DNA from: Algoriphagus sp. PAP.12
GTDB taxonomy: Bacteria > Bacteroidota > Bacteroidia > Cytophagales > Cyclobacteriaceae
DNA: 64,000 nucleotides
Assembly (NCBI RefSeq): GCF_026652115.1
Contig: NZ_JAPPSQ010000001.1
Location: 62,001-126,000 of the forward strand
Direction of reading: 5' to 3'
A program made the translations under genes and the position numbers. The first letter of the stretch is position 1, and every line of letters begins with the position of its first letter. Of the stretch, positions 55,122 to 64,000 are shown piece after piece. Below the pieces are notes generated by a model that saw only the letters and a program-made list of their open reading frames with translations, was not told the DNA's origin and searched no databases.

Positions 55122-57065
55122 ATGAAGATTTTTCTGGCACTCCTATTAATGATTTTGGTCCAATTCGTAGCTTTTAGTCAAAGACCTGATCGTTTTGAAA
55201 AAAAAATGGAAATTCTCCAGTTAGAATTTGAAAATGCAGCTTCGGATTCCCTAAAGAAACAGGCCGCAGTAGAACTTATTAAGGCGAAGATTGAAAAAAG
55301 CATAATCACAGCAAACCTTGGTGAATATGCGACCTCTTATATTGAATTTAGGCAAGCCTTTGAGTTTTGGGAATCCCCTGAAATGAAATCACTTTTCACA
55401 GATTCGGATAAAGATCAGAAAGAGTATTTTAGTAATCTTTCAAATTTGACCTATAACTATGGCCATTTGATGGGTGTAACAGGAAATACTGAAGAGCAGT
55501 TGACTCAGTATCGACGAGCATTTCACTTGGCAAGGAGAATCCGAGATTTCCAAAATATGGTCATGGCCATTTCTGGTATGGCGCAAATTCACCTAGAGGA
55601 TGATGAGCTGGATTCTGCCAAAAGTAAAATGGAAAGGTTTTCTGATATCCCATCTGAGTATTACACGGAAACCAATTATTCAGATATTCTCTATTTGGAC
55701 GGCATGATCAAATTTAGAACTGAGAATCTAAATGGAGCAAAACATGCCTTTCAAGAGGGTTTACAGGATGCTACCCATAAATCATATATCGTAGGACTTA
55801 CATCTAATAGCCTTGGGCTTTCCAAGGTTTATACTTCCACAGGAAATCAGGATTCAAGCCTCTATTTTGGTCAACAGGCAATTCGGTACCTCAGGAGAAT
55901 ACGTGAAATTCAAATGTTTAGAATGGACCTTTCGACGGCTTATGAAAACTTGTACGAACATTTTTCACATTTTAATCAACCCGACAGCGCCTATAAATAC
56001 CTAGAGTTGGCATTTTATGAAAAGAAGAAATTCACAGATCAAAACACCAAAAATCTAGCTGCTTTTCAGGATGTCTTGCTCGAAAGGGAAAAAAAACTAA
56101 GCGAAATAGAAACTGAAAAACTTGAACTTCAAAGTCAGTACAAAACCAATTTTTTACTGATGATTATTGCAGTATTCCTTGTATTAGCTATCATTTTGAT
56201 TTACAATTATAGGAGGCAAGACAAAGCCAATAAATTATTGGCAAAACAAAAAGAGGAGATCCACTCCGCATTGGAACAACTTAAATCCACTCAAGCCCAA
56301 CTCATCCATTCCGAGAAAATGGCTTCGCTCGGTGAGCTGACCGCGGGCATTGCGCATGAAATCCAAAACCCTCTCAACTTTGTTAACAACTTTTCCGAAG
56401 TCAGCGGTGAACTTATCGAGGAGGCGAAAGAGGAAATCGAAAAAGGAGATCTAGAGGAAACCAAGTTTATCCTTCAGGATCTAAAAGACAATCTTACCAA
56501 AATCAACCACCACGGAAAGCGAGCTGGATCCATCGTTAAGGGAATGCTGGAACACAGCCGAAAGTCGGACGGCCACAAAGAATTAACTGATATCAATAAA
56601 TTGGCTGATGAAAGCCTGCGTTTGAGTTTTCATGGACTTCGTGCGAAAGACAAAAAATTTCAAGCAAACTTCAAGGTGCAGTTAGACCCAAATTTGCCCC
56701 TAGTTAAAGTAGCACCTCAGGATTTTGGCAGAGTCCTACTCAACCTAATCAACAATGCTTTTTATGCTGTCAATGAAAAGGCTAAAAGTGCCTCAGAGAC
56801 GTACATGCCAGAGGTCACTGTATCCACCCGAGAAACCCAATCAGGAATTGAAATATCAGTTGCGGACAACGGCTCAGGAATCCCCGATTCTATCAAGGAG
56901 AAGATTTTTCAACCATTTTTTACGACAAAGCCAACAGGTGAAGGGACTGGTCTGGGACTGAGTTTGAGCTATGATATCATCACCAAAGGACATGGAGGAG
57001 AATTGAAAGTAGAAAGTAAAGAAGGAAAGGGAACTGAATTTTTAATAATCCTAAAAAAATATTGA
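55122..57065 (+). CDS. TPR-type sensor histidine kinase
   Basis: 647 residues. Signal sequence, periplasmic helical repeat domain (about residues 30-330), membrane helix 343-364, a short coiled coil, dimerisation/phosphoacceptor region with H412 in GIAHEIQNP, and the GHKL ATPase with NLINNAFYAV (N box), DNGSGIP (G1) and GEGTGLGLSLS (G2). It lacks a receiver domain, so a separate response regulator, perhaps outside the window, is expected. The kinase core closely resembles that of the large kinase at 58820. Confidence 0.93.
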   Translation: MKIFLALLLMILVQFVAFSQRPDRFEKKMEILQLEFENAASDSLKKQAAVELIKAKIEKSIITANLGEYATSYIEFRQAFEFWESPEMKSLFTDSDKDQKEYFSNLSNLTYNYGHLMGVTGNTEEQLTQYRRAFHLARRIRDFQNMVMAISGMAQIHLEDDELDSAKSKMERFSDIPSEYYTETNYSDILYLDGMIKFRTENLNGAKHAFQEGLQDATHKSYIVGLTSNSLGLSKVYTSTGNQDSSLYFGQQAIRYLRRIREIQMFRMDLSTAYENLYEHFSHFNQPDSAYKYLELAFYEKKKFTDQNTKNLAAFQDVLLEREKKLSEIETEKLELQSQYKTNFLLMIIAVFLVLAIILIYNYRRQDKANKLLAKQKEEIHSALEQLKSTQAQLIHSEKMASLGELTAGIAHEIQNPLNFVNNFSEVSGELIEEAKEEIEKGDLEETKFILQDLKDNLTKINHHGKRAGSIVKGMLEHSRKSDGHKELTDINKLADESLRLSFHGLRAKDKKFQANFKVQLDPNLPLVKVAPQDFGRVLLNLINNAFYAVNEKAKSASETYMPEVTVSTRETQSGIEISVADNGSGIPDSIKEKIFQPFFTTKPTGEGTGLGLSLSYDIITKGHGGELKVESKEGKGTEFLIILKKY

Positions 57066-57178
57066 CTTTAAATTACTGATTTTCTTTACATTATACTTAC
57101 CCATAAAGAATCTACCAAACCTCTTTTTTATGGGTCACTTTGAAGAATATTTTTTCACTATTACCCAACCTATTTGCT

Positions 57179-58504
57179 ATGGAAAGCTTGGCAATTGATA
57201 GTTCCTACCGTCCTACCAAAACCCTAGAAAGAATCCAATCACTTGATATTATGAGAGGATTGGTCTTATTGGGGATACTCATTATAAATATCAATGGTTT
57301 TGGACTATATGAGTCGTATAGTGATCCCACGGTTGCAGGTGGGTATACAGGTTTAAATAGAATCACTTGGTATGTAGCCAGCTTGTTTTTTGAAGGAACC
57401 ATGAGAGCATTATTTTCCCTCCTGTTCGGAGTTGGGATGTACATTTTTTTAGAGCGACTGGAAAGCAAAGGAGCCGGAATTGGCGCTGCAGATATCTATT
57501 TCAGAAGACTAATCTGGCTTTTGATCATGGGGATATTCCATGGATACCTCTTTCTATGGCCAGGAGAGATATTATTTGATTATGCTATCATGGGTTTTTT
57601 GGTATTCCCCTTTCGAAATCTGCTACCAAAAAAACTGTTTTTAATAGCAGGGTTTTTAATTGCCATTGGTCTGATATGGAGCTATTTTGATTATCGGGGT
57701 GCTGCCCATGTTTGGGAGAATCACTTAAAAATAGAACAATTAAAACCTGATAATCAACTAATTCCCGATGAATTGAAAGGTTCGAAAGAGACCTATCAAA
57801 GGTATCTCGACAAACATAATCCCGAAAAAATCCAAGAATACAACGAAGCGCATAATAAAGGTTATTTTCAGGTTTTGGGATTGCTGGCGCCTGAAAACAT
57901 GGAAGGGGAAATGTACTTTTTCTACAGATATAATGTATGGGATATCCTGAGTATGATGTTGATCGGGATTGGGATTTTTAAAATGGGGATTCTATCTGCT
58001 GAAAAGAATAGCAAGATTTATGTCCTTCTGGTAGTAATTGGATATGCTGTTGGACTTACGATCAACTACCTGGAATTGAACAATATTCTGAAAAACAACT
58101 TCTCCTATATCTCATTTGCCGAATCAAATATCACCTATGATTTGGGGAGGTTATTTGTTACCATGGGGCACGTTGGGGCAATCATGCTCTTTTGTCAATC
58201 TCCTTGGTTTCAAAGTTTAAAAAGAAGTATCGCAGCAGTAGGTCAAATGGCTCTCACCAATTATTTTATGCATTCAGCCATTTGTATTGTTTTGTTTACT
58301 GGAACTGGATTTGGATTGTTTGGAAAACTCCAACGCTACGAATTGCTATATATCGTTTTAGGAATTTGGATATTACAATTGATAGTGAGTCCTATTTGGC
58401 TCAAATTCTTTTACTATGGACCCTTAGAATGGGCCTGGAGATGCCTGAGTTATCAAAAAATGTTTCCTCTCAAAAAACCACATTTCCCACTAGCTACCGC
58501 TTAA
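57179..58504 (+). CDS. DUF418 membrane protein
   Basis: 441 residues from the ATG at 57179; an upstream TTG is less likely. RIQSLDIMRGLVLLGILIININGF at the N-terminus, about ten hydrophobic segments and a C-terminal block MALTNYFMHSAICIVLF plus GPLEWAWRCLSY are the DUF418 signature. The family resembles acyltransferase-3-like membrane proteins, and no activity is established. It lies between two kinase genes but the strand and spacing do not show coupling. Confidence 0.85.
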   Translation: MESLAIDSSYRPTKTLERIQSLDIMRGLVLLGILIININGFGLYESYSDPTVAGGYTGLNRITWYVASLFFEGTMRALFSLLFGVGMYIFLERLESKGAGIGAADIYFRRLIWLLIMGIFHGYLFLWPGEILFDYAIMGFLVFPFRNLLPKKLFLIAGFLIAIGLIWSYFDYRGAAHVWENHLKIEQLKPDNQLIPDELKGSKETYQRYLDKHNPEKIQEYNEAHNKGYFQVLGLLAPENMEGEMYFFYRYNVWDILSMMLIGIGIFKMGILSAEKNSKIYVLLVVIGYAVGLTINYLELNNILKNNFSYISFAESNITYDLGRLFVTMGHVGAIMLFCQSPWFQSLKRSIAAVGQMALTNYFMHSAICIVLFTGTGFGLFGKLQRYELLYIVLGIWILQLIVSPIWLKFFYYGPLEWAWRCLSYQKMFPLKKPHFPLATA

Positions 58505-58819
58505 TTTTTTGTCCTATTCTAGTCCTAATTCAAATACATTTAATTGTATTTTTTTATATATCAAATGCAAAATAAATTATACATTATTCTAAAAATCAAC
58601 GATTTAATTAGATACTGTTGAGATAGATTTTGTATTTTGTATTCACCAAACAGATTACAACCAACAAAAATCCGAAAACAAGCCTTCACTTAATTCTGAT
58701 AGACTTTTTTCAAAAAGTACCACAAGTTTAAATTATTCTGATTTTTCACTAGATCCTGGTGGAGAGGCTTTTCCTGTTTTTTGAATCAGCTAATTCATCA
58801 TATCTGCATCTATTTTAGA
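58505..58819. other. AT-rich intergenic region
   Basis: 315 bases between the DUF418 gene and the large kinase. It has a weak AT-rich terminator and no reliable coding frame. Several T-rich TATTTTG-like stretches are present but no -7 box fits well. Confidence 0.55.
58532..58555 (+). terminator. Weak terminator after the DUF418 gene
   Basis: AAATACA and TGTATTT form a 7-bp all-A/T-heavy stem followed by T-run. Confidence 0.4.
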
Positions 58820-61800
58820 ATGAGTCCAAACCCAAGGGAACGAGTACAAGAAGCACTTGATATTTATTACCGATATTGGGAAAGCTATCTTACAGGAAAT
58901 CAGGAAGAGTTTACGGATGTCATTGATGACACTTATGAACTGATAGGCACTTCCGAAAGCGAAATCTGTCATAATAAAGCGGAAGGAATCGATTTTTTTA
59001 AATCTCAAAAAGATGAGATCGTTGGAGTAACTGAAATGAGAAACAGAAAGGTTATCACTAAGGACCTTGAGAATATGGTGCTCATTTTGGAAGACTGTGA
59101 CCTTTATATTTTTTCCGAAACGGGATGGTCACTTTACTCAGCTCTCCGCTTATCTACACTAATGCGACTCACGGACTTAGGCTGGAAAGTCTCTCAGCAG
59201 CATGGCTCTTTTCCAGATTATCGGGTAAAAGAAGGGGAGACATTGGCAATAGAAAAAATCACCAAAGAAAACCTAGAGCTAAAAGATGCTGTCAAACGAA
59301 GGACTTTAGAACTGGAATCCAAAAATCGGGAATTGGAGATTCAAAACTCTCTAGAGCGAATAAGGGGACTAGTAGCTGCCATGAAAGAGTCACAGGACCT
59401 TTTGGAAATTATGGTGAAGATGAGGAGTGAGTTTGTAGGTCTAGGGCATGAGGCGCATTATTTCTGGCATATGCGATGGTTATCTGAGAAATACGAAAAG
59501 GCCATGACTTCAGGTGACGGGGGCCAAATCGGAATGGTGATGACTTTGCCTAGACAAATCCATGGCGATATCCAAGAGGTCGCTGAATGGGAAAAAGGAA
59601 GCGATCCAATCTTTGTATTGGCGATGGATACCGAAACGGCGGTGGATTATGTGCACAAAATGGTCACTTGGGGCGATTTCGAAAAAATTGATCCACAGGC
59701 TCCCACCTTGGATGACATTCGCCATATAGGAGGACTAACCTTTGTAATGGCACGAACCTCCCATGGAGAAATTGGCTATAGCCTTCCAGGGGTTGTTCCA
59801 AATCCACCTCAAGAGGATATGAATACTCTGGTGCGCTTTGCTAAGGTTTTTGATCTAGCCTATAAACGGTTTGAAGACTTAAAAAAAGCCGAAGAGCAAG
59901 CTAGAGAGGGTCAAATTGAAGTCGCCTTAGAGCGTGTTAGGACTTCTGCTATGGCAATGAGACATAGCGATGATTTGGAAAACTGTACCAAGGTGGTTTT
60001 TGATGAACTTGAGAAACTTGAGCTCAATATGGAGAGAAGTGGTATAGGCATTTTCAACAAAGAGAACCGAGACTGTCAGCTCTATACTACTGTAGTTAAT
60101 CCCAAGGGAAAAAAGGAATTAAGTCTAGGAATAACTTCATTGACAATCCATCCTATGCTCATTCAAACTTTTGAAGCATGGGAAAATCAAAAAGCTTTGT
60201 CTTATACTTTAGAAGGAAAAGATCTTAAGGATTACTATGATATTGTTTCACACAGTGAGTTTATTCTCTCAGAAGAAGTTCTAAAAAAATCATCCGGCTT
60301 ATCAAAAGAGTATTATCATTATTCCCCATTTAGTGCTGGAGGCTTATACTTTTTCTCTGACGTAGAACCTAAAACAGAAGACAAAAGAATCATCAAACGA
60401 TTTGCAGAAGTCTTTGACATGACATATACCCGTTTCCTCGATTTACAAAAGGCTGAAGCACAAGCTAGAGAATCTCAAATTGAAGCTGCTTTAGAAAGGG
60501 TCCGAAGCCGCACCATGGCTATGCATCGAAGTGATGAATTGGCAGACGCATCGGCATTACTGGAGGAAGAAGTTAAAAAATTAGGAATCCAGACCTGGGG
60601 ATGTGCTTTTCACATTTATGATGAAACACCCACTGAAGAAGTCGCATGGGATTTGGAGTGGTTTACCTCTGCTGGTGGCATGTTACCATTCTATAAAACT
60701 CCAAGAGAGTATATGTTTCTTCGATATTATGAAAACAGTAAGAAAGGAAAACCGCTTTACATCGAAGAATTTGGCCCAGATGTCATTGAAAGGCATTACG
60801 AGTATCTTAAATCTTTACCTATTCTGGGAGAGGCGTTAAAAGAGCTTTCTGCAAAAGGGGTTCCTCTTCCTCCAAGACAATATGATCATGTTGCATACTT
60901 CAAGCATGGACATTTATTGTTTATTACTTATGAGCCCATCCCTGATGCTCATGACATTTTTATTCGCTTCGCAAAAGTCTTTGATCAAACCTATACCCGA
61001 TTCCTCGACCTTCAAAAAGCTGAAGCGCAAGCACGAGAAGCCCAAATAGAGTTGTCTCTCGAACGTATCAGAGCCCAAGTGACTGCCATGAGAGAATCTT
61101 CCGATCTGTTTGACATCGTGGTAAACATGAGAAAAGAGTTCATCTCCTTAGGTCATGAAGCTGATTATTTCTGGCATATGAAATGGTTAAAGGAATCTTA
61201 TGAAATGTCTATGACCTCAGAAGATGGAAATCGTATCGGGATGGTTATTTCATTACCCAAGCATGTGCATGAAAGCTACCCTGAACTAGCTAAATGGGAA
61301 ACCGGAATTAAACCAAGCTATGTGATGGCGCTCAATGGTGAGGAAGCTTGGAGGTACCTTGAAAATATGAACACTCATGGCCACTATGAGCAAGCTGATC
61401 CCAATGCCCCTACCAAAGATGAAATTCTTCAACTTGGGGGACTCACATTTATCCTTGCCCGAACCAGTCATGGCGAGATTGGATTTAGTTTGGCCGGTGA
61501 GATACCAAATCCACCACAAGAATCTATCGACACTTTAGTTCGATTTGCTGGGGTATTTGACTTGGCATATAAACGTTTCGAGGATTTGAAAAAAGCAGAA
61601 GCAAATGCTCTAAAAGCAGCGAAAGACCTAATTGTAATCAAAGAAGCCAAGAAAAAAGCAGAAAAGGCCTTAATAGAACTCAAGGCAGCTCAGGAGCAAC
61701 TCATTCAGCAGGAAAAGCTCGCCAGCTTAGGACAATTGACTGCTGGTATCGCTCACGAGATCAAAAACCCCCTGAACTTTGTCAACAATTTTTCGGAACT

Positions 61801-62476
61801 CAGCACAGAGCTTATCGATGAAGTGTTTGATGAGTTGGAAAACCTCGAATCCTCAGACACCAAAGAGGAAATCAAAGCCATATTGGAAGATGTCAAAAGC
61901 AATTTGGTGAAAGTTCATGAGCATGGATCCCGAGCAGACAGCATCGTCAAATCCATGCTTCAACATAGCCGATCCTCCGGCACCAAGTTAGAATCCAAAG
62001 AGATCAATCCAATTATCAAGGAATTTGTAAACCTGGCTTTTCACGGTATGAGAGCGGGAAAAAATCCGATAAATGTTACAATTGATTTACAATTGGACGA
62101 GCATGTAGGAGAGCTCAAAATTATCTCTGAAGATTTTTCAAGAGTGATTTTGAATCTATGCAACAATGCCTTTGACGCTATGCGGGACAAACTGAATTCT
62201 CTCGGCTCGACAAATTATGAGGCAAGGCTTACTGTGATCACTAAAGCCTCCAAAAACAGGATTCAAATAAAAATTCAAGACAACGGTCCCGGTATCCCTA
62301 ATGAGATTCGAGACAAGGTATTACAGCCATTTTTCACCACCAAAAAAGGAACGGAAGGAACCGGGCTTGGGCTTTCAATTTCCCATGACATTGTAAAAGC
62401 ACATGGAGGAGAGATTAAAATAGATTCTGAGGAAGACAAAGGGACTACTTTCTTCATCCAATTACCATTGAATTAG
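58820..62476 (+). CDS. Multi-module sensor histidine kinase with duplicated internal domains
   Basis: 1218 residues from the ATG at 58820; a TTG 13 codons earlier is possible. No signal peptide or membrane helix, so cytosolic. Order: SnoaL/NTF2-like domain (about 1-130), a helical linker with LERIRGLVAAM, module A1 (about 180-355), linker ERVRTSAMAM, module B1, linker ERVRSRTMAM, module B2, linker ERIRAQVTAM, module A2 (about 750-925), then phosphoacceptor H979 in GIAHEIKNP and the GHKL ATPase (NLCNNAFDAM, DNGPGIP, GTGLGLS). A1 and A2 are clear duplicates; the B modules look GAF-like. The signal is unknown. Confidence 0.88.
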   Translation: MSPNPRERVQEALDIYYRYWESYLTGNQEEFTDVIDDTYELIGTSESEICHNKAEGIDFFKSQKDEIVGVTEMRNRKVITKDLENMVLILEDCDLYIFSETGWSLYSALRLSTLMRLTDLGWKVSQQHGSFPDYRVKEGETLAIEKITKENLELKDAVKRRTLELESKNRELEIQNSLERIRGLVAAMKESQDLLEIMVKMRSEFVGLGHEAHYFWHMRWLSEKYEKAMTSGDGGQIGMVMTLPRQIHGDIQEVAEWEKGSDPIFVLAMDTETAVDYVHKMVTWGDFEKIDPQAPTLDDIRHIGGLTFVMARTSHGEIGYSLPGVVPNPPQEDMNTLVRFAKVFDLAYKRFEDLKKAEEQAREGQIEVALERVRTSAMAMRHSDDLENCTKVVFDELEKLELNMERSGIGIFNKENRDCQLYTTVVNPKGKKELSLGITSLTIHPMLIQTFEAWENQKALSYTLEGKDLKDYYDIVSHSEFILSEEVLKKSSGLSKEYYHYSPFSAGGLYFFSDVEPKTEDKRIIKRFAEVFDMTYTRFLDLQKAEAQARESQIEAALERVRSRTMAMHRSDELADASALLEEEVKKLGIQTWGCAFHIYDETPTEEVAWDLEWFTSAGGMLPFYKTPREYMFLRYYENSKKGKPLYIEEFGPDVIERHYEYLKSLPILGEALKELSAKGVPLPPRQYDHVAYFKHGHLLFITYEPIPDAHDIFIRFAKVFDQTYTRFLDLQKAEAQAREAQIELSLERIRAQVTAMRESSDLFDIVVNMRKEFISLGHEADYFWHMKWLKESYEMSMTSEDGNRIGMVISLPKHVHESYPELAKWETGIKPSYVMALNGEEAWRYLENMNTHGHYEQADPNAPTKDEILQLGGLTFILARTSHGEIGFSLAGEIPNPPQESIDTLVRFAGVFDLAYKRFEDLKKAEANALKAAKDLIVIKEAKKKAEKALIELKAAQEQLIQQEKLASLGQLTAGIAHEIKNPLNFVNNFSELSTELIDEVFDELENLESSDTKEEIKAILEDVKSNLVKVHEHGSRADSIVKSMLQHSRSSGTKLESKEINPIIKEFVNLAFHGMRAGKNPINVTIDLQLDEHVGELKIISEDFSRVILNLCNNAFDAMRDKLNSLGSTNYEARLTVITKASKNRIQIKIQDNGPGIPNEIRDKVLQPFFTTKKGTEGTGLGLSISHDIVKAHGGEIKIDSEEDKGTTFFIQLPLN

Positions 62477-62483
62477 ATAATTT

Positions 62484-64000
62484 ATGAAAAGATCAAGCAT
62501 AATTTTTCTCTCTAAAAGAACAACCACATCAGGTAAAGAAAGTAAACTTTTTCTCTTTTTCTCCATTCTACCTGGACTCCTATTTATCTGGATTTTCTTC
62601 GGTTGTAATTCATTCGATAAAAAACAACCATTCCCTGAAGACGAAACGGAATTTGCCCAACCTCTCACCAAACCTTTTCAATTCACGGAATCAATCCCTT
62701 TAGAGTGGCAAACAGAGGAAAGTAAACTTGATATCGAAACGAAAAATTTCTCTCTAGAAAATATACCCTCTACCCCATTTGATTTGGGGGAACCTATTTC
62801 TCTAAGCAATTTATATGAGGAAGTCCCATTTGACTGGAACAGCCTTCCTGATACAGTTCTAAATCTAGACAACCTACCAACAGATACTTTGGACAATAGA
62901 ATTATTCCACTTCTTCCTCCCAAAGTCATCAATGCAGGTTGGCCAAGCTATGCTCCCGGAATTTCAAAAGGTGTTTTGAATGCAGAAACTATTGGTCTTC
63001 CTGGCCCAACAAGGATCTATTTGCAGGATCCTTCAGGAGCTTTATGGATGGGAACTAGCAAGGGCCTTTGCAGATATGATGGGGCATTTTTAGAGATTTA
63101 TGGTCTAGAGCAAGGGCTTCCAAACATTGATATTATTTCACTTACCCGAGATAATCAAGGACGGATATGGGTAGGTACTAAAACTGGCCAAACATTCATC
63201 CTCGATGAAAAAAATGAAACCATTGAACACTTGGAAAAACTTTTCCCTAGCTGGGCAGGACAAAACTTCTCCATTTATCAAGACGATCAAGGGCTTATGT
63301 GGATTTCTGAACTTGGAATGGGAGTTTTCATTTATGATCCAGAAACCAAAATCATCAAACACCTTCGAGCCGAATCAGGACTAGTCAATGACAGAACAGT
63401 GGTGATCGCCCAAGATAATGAGGGATTTTATTGGATTACAACCCTTGATGGGATTAGCATCTTGGATCTGAAAAAAAACAAGATAATGACATTCAAAGAG
63501 GAGCAGGGACTTCATTCCAATTTTTCTCCAGCATTCCAACGGACCAAGTCAGGGGAAATCTGGCTGGGACAAAATGGAGGAATATCTATACTAGACCCTG
63601 AAAAAAACACCCTCCGGTTTTTGAGTATTGACAAATTGCCATTAAATGAAGAAGCTGGAGAAATTATTAGTACTCTATTTGAGGATTCTTTAGGAAAAAT
63701 ATGGATGGGCACCGGCTCCAACTTGGTTCTTTCTTTTGACCCTGAATTGAATGAAGTAGAAAGATTTTTCATTGTTAAGGATCTACAGTCGCCAGTATTT
63801 AATTTTTTCGAGGATAGAGAAGGTCAGATTTGGGTAGCTGATGATTTTGCAAAAACTTCTGTCATCAATACAAAAACAGGAAAAGTAGGGAGTTTTAGTT
63901 CATCGAATGGCTTGGGCAATGGAGGAGTTTGGTCAACAATAGAAACCCGAGATGGAAAAATCTGGACTGGGACCAACAATGGAATCAATATCTATGACCC
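62484..64000 (+). CDS. Two-component regulator propeller protein, 3' end outside window
   Basis: The frame opens at the ATG at 62484, eight bases after the large kinase, and stays open to the window end (at least 505 residues). A hydrophobic segment with FFGC near residue 39-43 follows a long basic N-terminus, so it is membrane-anchored or a lipoprotein. From about residue 175 onward repeated blades with the form G-x-[LI]-W-[MV]-G-T-x-x-G (ALWMGTSKGL, RIWVGTKTG, KIWMGTGS, KIWTGTNNG) mark a Reg_prop periplasmic propeller. Such proteins normally continue into a Y_Y_Y domain, a membrane helix and a kinase or cyclase. Tight spacing suggests coexpression with the kinase. Confidence 0.88.
   Translation, partial: MKRSSIIFLSKRTTTSGKESKLFLFFSILPGLLFIWIFFGCNSFDKKQPFPEDETEFAQPLTKPFQFTESIPLEWQTEESKLDIETKNFSLENIPSTPFDLGEPISLSNLYEEVPFDWNSLPDTVLNLDNLPTDTLDNRIIPLLPPKVINAGWPSYAPGISKGVLNAETIGLPGPTRIYLQDPSGALWMGTSKGLCRYDGAFLEIYGLEQGLPNIDIISLTRDNQGRIWVGTKTGQTFILDEKNETIEHLEKLFPSWAGQNFSIYQDDQGLMWISELGMGVFIYDPETKIIKHLRAESGLVNDRTVVIAQDNEGFYWITTLDGISILDLKKNKIMTFKEEQGLHSNFSPAFQRTKSGEIWLGQNGGISILDPEKNTLRFLSIDKLPLNEEAGEIISTLFEDSLGKIWMGTGSNLVLSFDPELNEVERFFIVKDLQSPVFNFFEDREGQIWVADDFAKTSVINTKTGKVGSFSSSNGLGNGGVWSTIETRDGKIWTGTNNGINIYD

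Noticed and set aside
1..64000. tRNA or rRNA genes, CRISPR arrays, insertion sequences, prophage
   Set aside because: Read through for T-loop-like motifs, regular spacer arrays, transposase or integrase proteins and found none; a covariance-model scan was not possible.

Overview
This 64 kb window looks like chromosomal DNA of a Bacteroidota bacterium, most likely a Cytophagales/Cyclobacteriaceae member such as Algoriphagus. That is an inference from gene families that are typical of or restricted to this phylum (DUF4290, DUF6090, DUF6503-like and BF3164-type lipoproteins, a ferredoxin sulfite reductase with an extra C-terminal domain), from several TAnnTTTG-type -7 promoter boxes, and from the moderate AT content. 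I see no tRNA, rRNA, CRISPR array, phage or complete insertion sequence. Both ends cut genes: an RND efflux permease lacks its N-terminus at the left edge, and a two-component-regulator-propeller protein runs off the right edge.

Layout. 0-2.8 kb: RND permease and a small acyl-carrier-protein-like gene without the carrier serine. 2.8-12.5 kb, minus strand: lipoprotein, a sugar-acid dehydratase/SDR pair, GT61 glycosyltransferase, MurA with Asp in place of the catalytic Cys, a DUF4290 protein, UvrD/PcrA helicase and an LpxL-type acyltransferase. 12.5-20.9 kb, plus strand: ECF sigma factor, small CxxC protein, Gmk, NadD, a cytochrome c/VCBS secreted protein, a cysteine-rich secreted peptide with a BF3164-type lipoprotein (the pair lies between two near-identical 34-bp terminator repeats), GH15 hydrolase and an AmpD-type amidase. 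20.9-24.9 kb: a diverged duplicated intergenic repeat, an OtsA-OtsB fusion and MetK. 25-26.7 kb: a DUF885-like secreted protein.

26.7-34.4 kb is a complete assimilatory sulfate reduction locus on the minus strand. A four-cysteine Rrf2 regulator is followed by a promoter with an 11-bp inverted repeat, DUF2061, APS reductase, CysD, CysN, ferredoxin sulfite reductase with a HEPN-like tail, CobA and a Met8-like dehydrogenase. CysDN make APS, CysH reduces it to sulfite, the reductase makes sulfide, and CobA/Met8 supply siroheme. HtpG follows. 36.7-50 kb is mixed: membrane protein, DUF3500, DUF3052, cyclophilin, TPR-linked class III nucleotide cyclase, sulfatase, gamma-glutamyltransferase, APC permease, DUF4440 protein and a large Asp-box propeller.

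50-64 kb is the most unusual part. Six consecutive, nearly gapless DUF6090 membrane-protein paralogues are followed by a coiled-coil microprotein with a terminal Ca-loop-like motif, a TPR histidine kinase, a DUF418 membrane protein, a 1218-residue multi-module kinase with duplicated internal modules, and the truncated propeller sensor. The DUF6090 array and the cysteine-rich peptide cassette are the best candidates for undescribed systems.
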